Shown here in pieces: positions 1 to 8,882 of a DNA stretch of 64,000 bases. The notes beneath the pieces are model-generated. The model had not been told where the DNA came from, did not search any database, and saw only the letters and a program-made list of their open reading frames with translations. The number at the start of each line of letters is the position of its first letter. The first letter of the stretch is position 1. The stretch covers positions 166,512 through 230,511 of the forward strand of contig NZ_SNXY01000011.1 in assembly GCF_004362745.1 (NCBI RefSeq), in the 5' to 3' direction. The stretch comes from Oharaeibacter diazotrophicus. Its GTDB lineage: Bacteria > Pseudomonadota > Alphaproteobacteria > Rhizobiales > Pleomorphomonadaceae. Made by a program: the position numbers and the translations under genes.

Positions 1-2
1 TC

Positions 3-830
3 AAGCTCGCCTACGGCGGCTCGGTCGACGCGATCACGCTGCTGACGCTGCGGATGGCGCTGTCGGCGCCGGTGTTCGTCACGATCGGGTTGGTCACCTA
101 CGCGCGCGCGCGCCGGCGCGGCGCCGCGGCGCCGGCGGTCGGCGACCTCCTGAAGGCGATCGGGGTCGGCCTCGTCGGCTACTGGTTCGCCAGCTACACC
201 GACTTCAAGGGCCTCGAGACGCTGTCGCCGCAGTTCGAGCGACTGATCCTGTTCACCTATCCGCTGTTCGTGGTGCTGTTCGGCGCGGCGCTGTTCGGCC
301 TGCCGTTCCGGCGCGCCTCGCTCGGCGCCTTCGCCGTCAGCTACGCCGGCCTCGCGCTGATCTTCCTGACCGACGTCGGCGACCAGGGCGCGGCGGTGGC
401 GGTCGGTGTCGCGTGGGTGCTGTCGTCGGCGGTGGCCTTCGCGCTCTACCAGCTGCTGGCCAAGCCGGTGATCGGCCGGCTCGGCGCACCGCTGTTCACC
501 TCGGTGGCGATGAGCGGGGCGGCGCTCGGCACCGGGCTGCAGTTCGTCGCGACGCGCCCGCTGTCCGACCTCGCCGTGTCCGCGCCGGTGTTCCAGGCGG
601 CGCTGGCGATCGCGATCGGCGCGACCGTGCTGCCGACCTACCTGATGAACGCGGCGCTGTCGCGGATCTCGGCCCAGGCCAACGCGGTGATCGGGACACT
701 GAGCCCGGTGGCGACGCTGATCCTGGCGGTGCTGGTGCTCGGCGAGACCGTCACCGTCGCCGACGTGGTGGGGACGGCGATGGTGGTCGGCGGCGTCGGG
801 CTGTTCACCCTGCTCGACCGTCGAGGCTGA
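3..830 (+). CDS. EamA/DMT-family transporter, 5' end outside window
   Basis: This is the C-terminal part of a drug/metabolite-transporter (EamA) exporter of the inner membrane. The reading frame is open from the first bases of the window, so the start lies upstream; the first ATG (position 54) falls inside the first EamA repeat and is not the real start. About nine hydrophobic segments are visible. The second repeat ends with a typical run of alternating small and hydrophobic residues (VLPTYLMNAALSRISAQANA, then GTLSPVATLILAVLVLGE), which is characteristic of the family. The substrate cannot be told from sequence. Its 3' end overlaps by 26 bp the end of the convergent acyltransferase gene. 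Confidence 0.85.
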   Translation, partial: KLAYGGSVDAITLLTLRMALSAPVFVTIGLVTYARARRRGAAAPAVGDLLKAIGVGLVGYWFASYTDFKGLETLSPQFERLILFTYPLFVVLFGAALFGLPFRRASLGAFAVSYAGLALIFLTDVGDQGAAVAVGVAWVLSSAVAFALYQLLAKPVIGRLGAPLFTSVAMSGAALGTGLQFVATRPLSDLAVSAPVFQAALAIAIGATVLPTYLMNAALSRISAQANAVIGTLSPVATLILAVLVLGETVTVADVVGTAMVVGGVGLFTLLDRRG

Positions 831-1896
831 CCGCGCCGCCGGCGGCGCGTGCCGGTCGTCCGAGGTCGAAATAGTGCGAGCGGCGCTGGGTGCCGAAGCC
901 GATCCAGCGCGCCAACGGGCGGCCGAGGGCGGCGTCGGCCCGGAGCACCGCGGCATAGGCGAGCGTCGGCCCGACGACGCCGGCGACGATCGCGGCGACG
1001 AGCAGCGTGCCGGGCGACAGCAGGCCGAGGCGCTCCAAGGCGAGCCGAGCGACGGCGCCGAACAGGGTGTGGGTCAGGAAGATCGCCAGCGAGGCCTCGC
1101 CGACGAAGCCGGCGAGGCGGCCGGCAAGCCCGCCGGGGGCGCAGATCAGCACCGTGCCGATCAGGGTGAAGACGCCGGCGAAGGCGATCAGGGTGCGGAC
1201 CGGGCCGAAGTCCGCGTCGACCGCGGCGGGATCGAGCACCATGGCGCCGAGCCAGACCACCTCGGCCACGAGCGTCAGGAGGACGAGGGCGCGGCCGCGG
1301 ATCTCGGGCGCCTCGTGCACGGCGACGACGCCGACGCCGTAGAAGGCGGCCCAGAAGAACAGGTAGGTGTCGACCACCGGGCCGCCGGCGGCGGGCAGGC
1401 CGACGAAGGCGGCCACGAGCGGGACCAGGATCGCCAGCCGGCGCGCCAGGGCGCTGCCGGTCGCCTCGACGCCGATCCAGACGATGCGCAGGATGGCGAG
1501 GGTGTAGAGGAACCAGAAATGGTCGATCGGCTGCCACAGGATGGCGAAGGGCGAGCCGGTGACGGGAGCGTTGACCGCGTCGGCGAAGCCGGTCTTGAGC
1601 GCGACCCAGACCGACGACCAGATCAGATAGGGCAGGACGATGCCCCAGAACAGCGCCTGCAGCGCGGCGGCGACGCCCTTGCGGCGGCCGAGACCCTGGG
1701 TCATGCCGGCCAGCATGAAGAACAGCGGCATGTGGAAGGAGTAGATCGCGTCGTCGAGCGCGACGAGCCAGTCGGCGGTCGGCAGGCCGCTGCGGTCGAG
1801 CGAGCGGATCGCGTGCCCGGCGACCACGAGCAGGATGCCGGCGGCGCGGACGTGGTCGAGCCAGGCGAGGCGGGAGGCGGGAGGCGTCGTCGGCAT
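805..1896 (-). CDS. Acyltransferase family 3 integral membrane protein
   Basis: A 363-residue multi-pass inner-membrane protein of the acyltransferase 3 family, which moves acyl groups onto surface polysaccharides or lipids. The N-terminus RLAWLDHVRAAGILLVVAGH carries the early catalytic-type His of the family, followed by about ten hydrophobic helices and the motif YSFHMPLFFMLAGM. I place the start at the ATG at 1896, preceded by AAGGA six bases upstream. The frame stays open further upstream, but that extension is polar, reads across the intergenic region and has no ribosome binding site. The acceptor is unknown. It is convergent with the DMT exporter. Confidence 0.8.
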   Translation of the reverse strand: MPTTPPASRLAWLDHVRAAGILLVVAGHAIRSLDRSGLPTADWLVALDDAIYSFHMPLFFMLAGMTQGLGRRKGVAAALQALFWGIVLPYLIWSSVWVALKTGFADAVNAPVTGSPFAILWQPIDHFWFLYTLAILRIVWIGVEATGSALARRLAILVPLVAAFVGLPAAGGPVVDTYLFFWAAFYGVGVVAVHEAPEIRGRALVLLTLVAEVVWLGAMVLDPAAVDADFGPVRTLIAFAGVFTLIGTVLICAPGGLAGRLAGFVGEASLAIFLTHTLFGAVARLALERLGLLSPGTLLVAAIVAGVVGPTLAYAAVLRADAALGRPLARWIGFGTQRRSHYFDLGRPARAAGGAVSLDGRAG

Positions 1897-2065
1897 GTCC
1901 GGTCCTTCGGTTCGGGACCAGCTTGTCGGCCAAACCTCACCGGTTCCTTGCGCCGTTTCTCCAAATCCGAGGGCAATTCGAGAAAATTGGAACGGATTCG
2001 TATCCGTGGATGTCCGGACGGCAGAATCGCCGGGAATGCCGGCAGTCGGGACCCCGGGCGAGGTC

Positions 2066-2195
2066 TCGTACCGAGCGCGCGGCGTTCCCGGCCGTGGTCG
2101 GAGCATTGCGTGCGGGGAGCGCCCGGCGCGCGCCGGCCGTAAGGCCGAGACTTCGTAAAGTCCCGGCGCGCCGGGACTTTACGAGGCGGGCCTCA
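2066..2195. repeat. Dispersed ~130-bp structured intergenic repeat, copy A
   Basis: First of three related copies (others at 26071 and 63710). It starts TCGTACCGAG and ends on the stop codon of lpdA. It holds a stem-loop with a GTAA tetraloop (2134-2147) and a perfect 30-bp palindrome at 2154-2183 (CGTAAAGTCCCGGCG and its complement). The left end, read against the complement of the right end, gives an imperfect terminal inverted repeat. It occupies most of the otherwise gene-free interval 1897-2192. It resembles in size and layout the palindromic mosaic elements known from rhizobia, but I cannot match it to a named family. Confidence 0.75.
2154..2183. terminator. Perfect 15+15 palindrome at the 3' end of lpdA
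   Basis: A perfect inverted repeat without intervening loop bases, ten bases beyond the lpdA stop. As RNA it would form a long hairpin with TAAAG/CTTTA in the lower stem. There is no U-tract, so a role as an intrinsic terminator or as a 3'-end stabiliser is inferred from position only. It is the conserved core hairpin of repeat copy A. Confidence 0.5.
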
Positions 2196-3599
2196 GATGT
2201 GGATCGGGCGCTTGTCGACGGCGAGTGCCGCCTCCTTGACCGCCTCCGACAGGGTCGGGTGGGCGTGGCAGGTGCGCGCGAGGTCCTCCGACGAGCCGCC
2301 GAACTCCATCAGCACCGCGATCTCGTGGATCATCTCGCCGGCGCCGGCGCCGACGATGTGGGCGCCGAGCACGCGGTCGGTGGCGGCGTCGGCGAGCACC
2401 TTGACGAAGCCGTCGGTGGACAGGTTGGCCTTGGCGCGGCCGTTGGCGGTGAAGGGGAACTTGCCGACGCGGTACTCGATACCCGCGGCCTTCAGGTCCT
2501 CCTCGGTGCGGCCGACGGCGGCGACCTCCGGCATGGTGTAGACCACGCCCGGGATGACGTCGTAGTTCACGTGGCCGGCCTGACCGGCGAGAATCTCGGC
2601 GAGCGCGACGCCCTCGTCCTCGGCCTTGTGGGCGAGCATCGGCCCGACGATGACGTCGCCGATGGCGTAGATGCCGGCGACCGACGTGCGGTAGTGGGCG
2701 TCGGTGACGACGCGGCCGCGAGGATCGCGCGCGACGCCGACCTCGTCGAGGCCGAGGCCGTCGGTGTAGGGCCGGCGGCCGACGGCGACCAGCACGACGT
2801 CGGCCTCCAGCGTCTCGGCGGCACCGCCGGCGGCGGGCTCGAAGGTCACGGTAGTGGCGCCGCCCTCGACCGGCGTGACGGCGGTGACCTTGCGGCCGAG
2901 CTTGAAGGCGAAGCCCTGCTTCTCCAGCATGCGCTGGAACTGCTTGGCGACCTCGCCGTCCATGCCCGGCAGGATGCGGTCGAGATACTCGACGACGGTG
3001 ACCGAGGCGCCGAGGCGCGACCACACCGAGCCGAGCTCGAGGCCGATCACGCCGGCGCCGATCACCACCAGCTTGCCCGGCACCGCCGGCAGCGCGATCG
3101 CGCCGGTGGAGGACACGACGGTCTTCTCGTCGATGACGATGCCCGGCAGCGAGGCGACGTCGGAGCCGGTGGCGATCACGATCGCCTTGGCCTCCAGCGT
3201 CTTCACGCCCGAGCCGTCGTTCATGGCGACCTCGACCCGGCCCGGCGCGACGATCCGGCCGGCGCCGAGGTGGGCGTCGATCTTGTTCTTCTTGAAGAGA
3301 TAGTCGATGCCCTGGACGTTCGACTTCACCGTCGCGTCCTTGTGGCCCATCATCGCGGAAAGGTCGAGCTTCGGGGTGCCGACGTCGATGCCGAGCTTGG
3401 CGAAGGAATGGCCGGCCTCGGCGAACAGCTCGGAGGCGTGCAGCAGCGCCTTCGAGGGGATGCAGCCGACGTTGAGGCAGGTGCCGCCGTGGACGCCGCG
3501 CTTCTCGACGACGGCGACCTTCAGGCCGAGCTGGGCGGCGCGGATGGCGCAGACGTAGCCGCCGGGGCCGGTGCCGATGACGATGAGGTCGTAGGACAT
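2193..3599 (-). CDS. lpdA: Dihydrolipoyl dehydrogenase (E3)
   Basis: The FAD-dependent E3 component re-oxidises dihydrolipoamide bound to E2 of 2-oxo-acid dehydrogenase complexes, making NADH. The 468 residues match the usual length. Visible features are the FAD-binding GTGPGG near residues 9-14, the redox-active disulfide motif [13 protein letters not shown] (Cys41 and Cys46), a second dinucleotide-binding [10 protein letters not shown], and the C-terminal HAHPTLSEA with the catalytic His-Glu pair near 447/452. It is the last gene of the leftward mdh-suc operon, separated from odhB only by an SDR gene, so it most likely serves 2-oxoglutarate dehydrogenase. Confidence 0.97.
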   Translation of the reverse strand: MSYDLIVIGTGPGGYVCAIRAAQLGLKVAVVEKRGVHGGTCLNVGCIPSKALLHASELFAEAGHSFAKLGIDVGTPKLDLSAMMGHKDATVKSNVQGIDYLFKKNKIDAHLGAGRIVAPGRVEVAMNDGSGVKTLEAKAIVIATGSDVASLPGIVIDEKTVVSSTGAIALPAVPGKLVVIGAGVIGLELGSVWSRLGASVTVVEYLDRILPGMDGEVAKQFQRMLEKQGFAFKLGRKVTAVTPVEGGATTVTFEPAAGGAAETLEADVVLVAVGRRPYTDGLGLDEVGVARDPRGRVVTDAHYRTSVAGIYAIGDVIVGPMLAHKAEDEGVALAEILAGQAGHVNYDVIPGVVYTMPEVAAVGRTEEDLKAAGIEYRVGKFPFTANGRAKANLSTDGFVKVLADAATDRVLGAHIVGAGAGEMIHEIAVLMEFGGSSEDLARTCHAHPTLSEAVKEAALAVDKRPIHI

Positions 3600-3668
3600 G
3601 GGGTCGGGCTTCCTTCGCGCGCTGGCCCGGCTCGCGCGGGCAGCGATGTCTGGTGATGGCGGGGAGGC

Positions 3669-4415
3669 CTAGCGCCCGCCCGAGACGGTGACAATCGATC
3701 CTGTCGTATAGGATGCGGCGTCCGACAGCAGCCAGAGGACGGCGGCGGCGCATTCCGCCGCCGTGCCGGCCCGGCCCATCGGGATCGCGCCGCGCATGGC
3801 CTCGGCCCGGTCGGGGATGCCGCCGGAGGCGTGGATGTCGGTGTCGATGATGCCGGGGCGGACCGCGTTGACGCGGACGCCCTCGGCGGCGACCTCACGG
3901 GCGAGGCCGACGGTGAAGCTGTCGATCGCCCCCTTGGCGGCGGCGTAGTCGACGTACTGGCCGGGCGCGCCGAGCAGGGCGGCGGCCGAGGACAGGTTGA
4001 CGATCGCGCCGCCGCGGCCGCCGTGGCGGGTCGACATCCGCCGCACCGCCTCGCGCGCGGCGACGACGCTGCCGATCACGTTGATCCGGAACATCCGCTC
4101 GAGCCGGGCGACGGTCATCTCGTCGACGCGGGCGGCGCGGTCGACCACGCCGGCGTTGTTGACGAGGCCGGCGACCCGGCCGACGGCGTCGGCGGCGGCG
4201 AACAGGGCGAGGACGTCGGCCTCGACGCCGACGTCGGCCCTGACCGCGACCGCGCGGCCGCCGGCCGCGCCGATCTCGGCGACGAGGCTCTCCGCGGCGC
4301 CGGCGTCGGAGACGTATGAGAACACCACGTCGAAGCCGTCGGCGGCGGCCGCGAGCGCGGTCGCCCGGCCGATGCCCCGGCTGCCGCCGGTGACGACGAG
4401 GACGCGGTCGCTCAT
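3669..4415 (-). CDS. SDR-family oxidoreductase
   Basis: A 248-residue classical short-chain dehydrogenase/reductase. It shows the TGGSRGIG cofactor loop near the N-terminus, LVNNAGV, the catalytic serine in NLSSAAALL and the YAAAK active-site motif, and ends in TGSIVTVSGGR as usual for the family. An Asp in the RADV segment does not decide between NAD and NADP. It starts 13 bp after the odhB stop and lies 69 bp before lpdA, so it is probably co-transcribed with the TCA-cycle genes, although nothing in the sequence ties it to that pathway. The substrate is unknown. Confidence 0.85.
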   Translation of the reverse strand: MSDRVLVVTGGSRGIGRATALAAAADGFDVVFSYVSDAGAAESLVAEIGAAGGRAVAVRADVGVEADVLALFAAADAVGRVAGLVNNAGVVDRAARVDEMTVARLERMFRINVIGSVVAAREAVRRMSTRHGGRGGAIVNLSSAAALLGAPGQYVDYAAAKGAIDSFTVGLAREVAAEGVRVNAVRPGIIDTDIHASGGIPDRAEAMRGAIPMGRAGTAAECAAAVLWLLSDAASYTTGSIVTVSGGR

Positions 4416-4428
4416 CGCTCGCTCGTCC

Positions 4429-5646
4429 TCAGAGGTCCAGCACCAGGCGCTGCGGATCCTCGAGGCTCTCCTTGACGCGGACGAGGAAGGTCACCGCCTC
4501 CTTGCCGTCGACGATGCGGTGGTCGTAGGAGAGCGCGAGATACATCATCGGCCGGATCTCGATCTTGCCGCCGACGACCATCGGCCGCTCCTGGATCTTG
4601 TGCATGCCGAGGATGCCCGACTGCGGCGCGTTCAGGATCGGCGTCGACATCAGCGAGCCGTAGACGCCGCCGTTGGAGATCGTGAAGGTGCCGCCCTGCA
4701 TCTCCTCGATCTTGAGCTGGCCGTCGCGGGCGCGCTTGCCGAACTCGCCGATCTTCTTCTCGACCGCCGAGATCGACATCTGGTCGGCGTCGCGCACCAC
4801 CGGGACCACGAGGCCCTTCTCGGTGCCCACGGCGACGCCGACGTGGTAGTAGTTCTTGTAGATGATGTCCTGGCCGTCGATCTCGGCGTTGACCGCCGGG
4901 ATCTCCTTGAGCGCCTGGATGCAGGCCTTCACGAAGAAGCCCATGAAGCCGAGCTTGACGCCGTGCTTCTTCTCGAAGAGGTCCTTGTAGGCGTTGCGCA
5001 GAGCCATCACGTTGGTCATGTCCACCTCGTTGAAGGTGGTCAGCATGGCCGCGGAATTCTGCGCGTCCTTGAGGCGGCGCGCGATGGTCTGGCGCAGCTT
5101 GGTCATGCGCACCCGCTCCTCGCGGGCGGCGTCGTCGGCCGGGGCGGCCGGACGCGGCGCCGGTGCGGCGGCGGCCACCGGGGCCGGAGCGGCGGCGGCG
5201 CCGGCGATCGCCTTCAGGACGTCCTCCTTCAGCACCTGGCCGCGCTTGCCGGAGCCGGCGTCGACGGCGACGCCGGTCTCGGCCATCAGCTTGGCCGCGG
5301 ACGGCGCCGGCGGCATCGCCGTCGCGGCCGGCGCGGGCGCGGCGGCGGCGGCCGGCGCGGCGGGGGCGGCGGCCGGAGCCGGGGCGGCGGGGGCGGCCGC
5401 GGCGGCGCCGCCGTCGGAGAGGCTGCCGAGCAGGGCGCCGACGCCGACGGTCTCGCCGGCGGCGACCAGGATCTCGGCGAGCGTGCCGGAGGCGGGGGCG
5501 GGAACCTCGATGGTGACCTTGTCGGTCTCGAGCTCGACGACCGGCTCGTCGGCCTTCACGGCCTCGCCCGCCTTCTTGAACCACCGGCCGATGGTCGCCT
5601 CGGTCACGGATTCGCCGAGGGTCGGAACGCGGATCTCAATCGCCAT
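4429..5646 (-). CDS. odhB: 2-oxoglutarate dehydrogenase E2, dihydrolipoyl succinyltransferase
   Basis: E2 core of the 2-oxoglutarate dehydrogenase complex, transferring the succinyl group from lipoyl-lysine to CoA. The 405 residues contain one lipoyl domain with the modified lysine in [10 protein letters not shown] (Lys43), a long Ala/Pro-rich linker (about 80-115), an E1/E3-binding domain starting around [10 protein letters not shown], and the catalytic domain ending with [11 protein letters not shown], which holds the active-site His and Asp. Downstream of sucA by 93 bp in the same direction. The order sucA-odhB is standard. Confidence 0.96.
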   Translation of the reverse strand: MAIEIRVPTLGESVTEATIGRWFKKAGEAVKADEPVVELETDKVTIEVPAPASGTLAEILVAAGETVGVGALLGSLSDGGAAAAAPAAPAPAAAPAAPAAAAAPAPAATAMPPAPSAAKLMAETGVAVDAGSGKRGQVLKEDVLKAIAGAAAAPAPVAAAAPAPRPAAPADDAAREERVRMTKLRQTIARRLKDAQNSAAMLTTFNEVDMTNVMALRNAYKDLFEKKHGVKLGFMGFFVKACIQALKEIPAVNAEIDGQDIIYKNYYHVGVAVGTEKGLVVPVVRDADQMSISAVEKKIGEFGKRARDGQLKIEEMQGGTFTISNGGVYGSLMSTPILNAPQSGILGMHKIQERPMVVGGKIEIRPMMYLALSYDHRIVDGKEAVTFLVRVKESLEDPQRLVLDL

Positions 5647-5697
5647 GACGTGCGGTCTCTCGAAAGATACGGAAGGATGTTCGTCGGGAAGGGGCGG

Positions 5698-5729
5698 CCG
5701 GAGCGCTCGCCGCGTCGGGCGCGCTCCGG
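5698..5729 (-). other. Intra-operon hairpin between sucA and odhB
   Basis: Nine-base arms (CCGGAGCGC and its complement) around a 14-base loop in the 93-bp gap between sucA and odhB. There is no U-tract. It may affect mRNA processing; that is inference. Confidence 0.35.
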
Positions 5730-5739
5730 CCGCGAGGGC

Positions 5740-8724
5740 TCACTCGCCGAGGGCCTCGTCGAGGAAGGCGGCGAGCTGGGCGAGGTGCTTGGACATCAGG
5801 CCGGTGGCGGTGGCGGCGGCCGGGGCGCGGCCGACGTAGCGCGGACGGCCGTGCTTGGCGCCGATCTGCTTCAGCACCCACTCGAGATAGGGCTCGGCGA
5901 AGGTCCAGGAGCCCATGTTCTTGGGCTCTTCCTGGCACCAGACCATATCGGCCTGCGGGAAGCGGCCGAGCTCGCCCACCAGCGCCTTGGCCGGGAACGG
6001 GTAGAGCTGCTCGACGCGCAGCAGGTAGACGTCGTCGACGCCGCGCTTCTCGCGCTCCTCGAGCAGGTCGAAGTAGACCTTGCCCGAGCACATCACGACG
6101 CGGCGGATCTCGGCGTCCGGCTTCAGCTTGACCGTGAGCGTCTCCGGCGCCGACTGGGCGTCGTCCCAGAGCAGGCGGTGGAACGAGGTCTCGGGGCCGA
6201 ACTCGACGAGCTTCGACACCGCCCGCTTGTGGCGCAGCAGCGACTTCGGCGTCATCAGGATCAGCGGCTTGCGGAAGTCGCGTGTCAGCTGCCGGCGCAG
6301 GATGTGGAAGTAGTTGGCCGGGGTGGTGCAGTTGGCGACCTGCATGTTGTCCTCGGCGCAGAGCTGCAGCCAGCGCTCGAGGCGGGCCGAGGAATGCTCG
6401 GGACCCTGGCCCTCGTAGCCGTGCGGCAGCAGGCAGACGAGGCCGGACATGCGCAGCCACTTGCGCTCGCCGCCGGAGATGAACTGGTCGAACACCACCT
6501 GGGCGCCGTTGGCGAAGTCGCCGAACTGGGCCTCCCACAGGGTGAGCGCGTTCGGGCGGGCCAGCGAGTAGCCGTATTCGAAGCCGAGCACGGCCTCCTC
6601 GGACAGCATCGAGTTGATGACCTCGAAGCGGGCCTGGGTCGGCGACAGGTTGGCGAGCGGGATGTAGCGCTCCTCGGTCTCCTGGTCGTAGAGCACCGAG
6701 TGGCGCTGGCTGAAGGTGCCGCGCTCGCAGTCCTGGCCCGACAGGCGGATCTTGTGCCCGCCGAGGGCGAGCGAGCCGAAGGCGAGCGCCTCGCCGGTGG
6801 CCCAGTCGATGCCCTCGCCGGTCTCGATCGCCTTGGCGCGGGCGTCGATGAAGCGCTGGATGGTGCGGTGGACGCGGAAGCCCTCGGGGATGGTGGTGAG
6901 CTTGCGGCCGATGTCCTTCAGCGTGTCCATGTTGACGCCGGAGTGGCCGCGGCGCTGCTCGTCGAAACTGTCCGCGACCTTGAGGCCGGCCCAGGCGCCG
7001 TCGAGCCAGTCGGCCTTGTTGGGCTTGTAGGCTTGGCCGGTGTCGAACTCGCCGTCGAGCCGGGCGCGGAACTCGTTCTTCCAGCCCTCGACCTCGTCGG
7101 CGGTGACGACGCCCTCGGACACCAGCTTCTCGGCGTAGATCTGCAGCGTCGTCCGCATGCCGCGGATCTTCTTGTACATGATCGGCTGCGTGAACGCCGG
7201 CTCGTCGCCCTCGTTGTGGCCGAAGCGGCGGTAGCAGATCATGTCGACGACGACCGGCTTGTGGAACTTCTGCCGGAACTCGACCGCGATCTTGGCGGCG
7301 TAGACGACGGCCTCGGGGTCGTCGCCGTTGCAGTGGAAGATCGGCGCCTCGATCATCTTGGCGACGTCGGACGGATAGGGTGACGACCGCGAGAAATGCG
7401 GGTTGGTCGTGAAGCCGATCTGGTTGTTGATGATGAAGTGGATCGAGCCGGCGGTGCGGTGGCCGCGCAGCTGGGACAGGCCGAAGCACTCGGCCACCAC
7501 GCCCTGGCCGGCGAAGGCGGCGTCGCCGTGGAGGAGCAGCGGCAGCACCTTGGTGCGCTCGCGCAGCGGGATGATGTCGCCCTCGAACACGGTCGCCATC
7601 TGGTCCTGCTTGGCGCGGACCTTGCCGAGCACGACCGGGTTGACGATCTCGAGGTGCGAGGGGTTCGGCGTCAGGCTGAGGTGGACCTTGTTGCCGTCGA
7701 ACTCGCGGTCCGACGAGGCGCCGAGGTGGTACTTGACGTCGCCGGAACCCTCGACGTCGTCGGGGGCGTAGGAGCCGCCCTTGAACTCGTGGAACAGCGC
7801 CCGGTGCGGCTTGCCCATCACCTGGGTCAGCACGTTGAGGCGGCCGCGGTGGGCCATGCCGAGCACGATCTCGCGGATGCCGAGGTTGCCGCCGCGCTTG
7901 ATGATCTGCTCGAGCGCCGGGATCAGCGATTCGCCGCCGTCGAGGCCGAAGCGCTTGGTGCCGGTGTACTTGACGTCGAGGAACTTCTCGAAGCCCTCGG
8001 CCTCGACCAGCTTGTTGAGGATGGCGCGCTTGCCCTCGCGGGTGAAGGCGACCTGCTTGTCCGGACCCTCGATGCGCTCCTGGATCCAGGCCTTCTCCTC
8101 GGGCGAGGAGATGTGCATGAACTCGACCGCCAGCGTGCCGCAATAGGTGCGGCGCAGGATCTCGACCATCTCGCGCACGGTCGCGAACTCGAGGCCGAGC
8201 ACGTTGTCGATGAAGATCTTGCGGTCGAGGTCGGCCTCGCCGAAGCCGTAGGAGGCCGGGTGCAGTTCCTCGTGGTCGCCCTTCTTGGCGATGCCGAGCG
8301 GGTCGAGGTTGGCGTAGAGGTGGCCGCGCATGCGGTAGGCGCGGATCATCATGATGGCGCGCACGGAATCGCGCGTGGCCTGCTGGACCTGCTCGGGGCT
8401 GACGGCGGCGCCCTTCTCGGCGACCTTGGCCTCGATCTTCTTCTCGACCTTCTTGGCGGTCTCGCCCCAGTTGCCGTCGAGGGCGGCGACGAGTTCGCCG
8501 TTGGGGACGATCGGCCAGTCCGGCCGCTTCCAGGGCGCGCCCTTGGCGTTCTTCTCGACCTCGACCTTCTGGTCGCCGAGGGCGGCGAAGAAGGTGCGCC
8601 ACTCCGCGTCGACGGTGGCGGGATCCTTCTCGTAGCGGGCGTAGAGGTCCTCGATGTAGGCCGCGTTGCCGCCATAGAGGAAAGAGGTCAGCGCAAAAGC
8701 GTCGTTCTCGTCTTGCCGTGCCAT
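5740..8724 (-). CDS. sucA: 2-oxoglutarate dehydrogenase E1 (thiamine-diphosphate dependent)
   Basis: E1 decarboxylates 2-oxoglutarate and succinylates the lipoyl group of E2. The protein is 994 residues, normal for alphaproteobacterial SucA. I set the start at the ATG at 8724 because the N-terminus ARQDENDAFALTSFLYGGNA is the family's E2-binding segment; the frame is open further upstream but that reads through the sucD region. Visible motifs are EIVLGMAHRGRLNVL, GDAAFAGQGVVAE followed by the thiamine-binding HFIINNQIGFTT, and the C-terminal CSGKVYFDL and CQEEPKNMG blocks. It sits between sucD and odhB. Confidence 0.96.
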   Translation of the reverse strand: MARQDENDAFALTSFLYGGNAAYIEDLYARYEKDPATVDAEWRTFFAALGDQKVEVEKNAKGAPWKRPDWPIVPNGELVAALDGNWGETAKKVEKKIEAKVAEKGAAVSPEQVQQATRDSVRAIMMIRAYRMRGHLYANLDPLGIAKKGDHEELHPASYGFGEADLDRKIFIDNVLGLEFATVREMVEILRRTYCGTLAVEFMHISSPEEKAWIQERIEGPDKQVAFTREGKRAILNKLVEAEGFEKFLDVKYTGTKRFGLDGGESLIPALEQIIKRGGNLGIREIVLGMAHRGRLNVLTQVMGKPHRALFHEFKGGSYAPDDVEGSGDVKYHLGASSDREFDGNKVHLSLTPNPSHLEIVNPVVLGKVRAKQDQMATVFEGDIIPLRERTKVLPLLLHGDAAFAGQGVVAECFGLSQLRGHRTAGSIHFIINNQIGFTTNPHFSRSSPYPSDVAKMIEAPIFHCNGDDPEAVVYAAKIAVEFRQKFHKPVVVDMICYRRFGHNEGDEPAFTQPIMYKKIRGMRTTLQIYAEKLVSEGVVTADEVEGWKNEFRARLDGEFDTGQAYKPNKADWLDGAWAGLKVADSFDEQRRGHSGVNMDTLKDIGRKLTTIPEGFRVHRTIQRFIDARAKAIETGEGIDWATGEALAFGSLALGGHKIRLSGQDCERGTFSQRHSVLYDQETEERYIPLANLSPTQARFEVINSMLSEEAVLGFEYGYSLARPNALTLWEAQFGDFANGAQVVFDQFISGGERKWLRMSGLVCLLPHGYEGQGPEHSSARLERWLQLCAEDNMQVANCTTPANYFHILRRQLTRDFRKPLILMTPKSLLRHKRAVSKLVEFGPETSFHRLLWDDAQSAPETLTVKLKPDAEIRRVVMCSGKVYFDLLEEREKRGVDDVYLLRVEQLYPFPAKALVGELGRFPQADMVWCQEEPKNMGSWTFAEPYLEWVLKQIGAKHGRPRYVGRAPAAATATGLMSKHLAQLAAFLDEALGE

Positions 8725-8796
8725 GCCGCCACCGGGACCGCGGGCCCCGTCCTTCAGGTGCGGGGCGGCGTTCGTCGCCGCCTCCTCGGGGGAACG

Positions 8797-8826
8797 GCCG
8801 GCGCGGGATCTCGCTCCCGCGCCGGC
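8797..8826 (-). other. Strong hairpin between sucD and sucA
   Basis: Twelve-base perfect arms (GCCGGCGCGGGA and complement) with the loop TCTCGC, just beyond the sucD stop (8883 on the minus strand). It lacks a U-tract, so it is more likely an mRNA 3'-stabilising or partial attenuation structure between sucCD and sucAB than a full terminator. The role is inferred. Confidence 0.45.
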
Positions 8827-8882
8827 CCGGTTCGTCAGATGGTGTCGGCGCCGCGCCGGGGCGAGCCCCCGCGGCGGCCGGA

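Noticed and set aside
3997..7383. A very long open frame on the plus strand across odhB and sucA
   Set aside because: It is antisense to two certain genes, rich in Arg/Ala/Asp/Leu repeats from the complement of G+C-rich codons, and has no motif. Such shadows are common at about 70% G+C.
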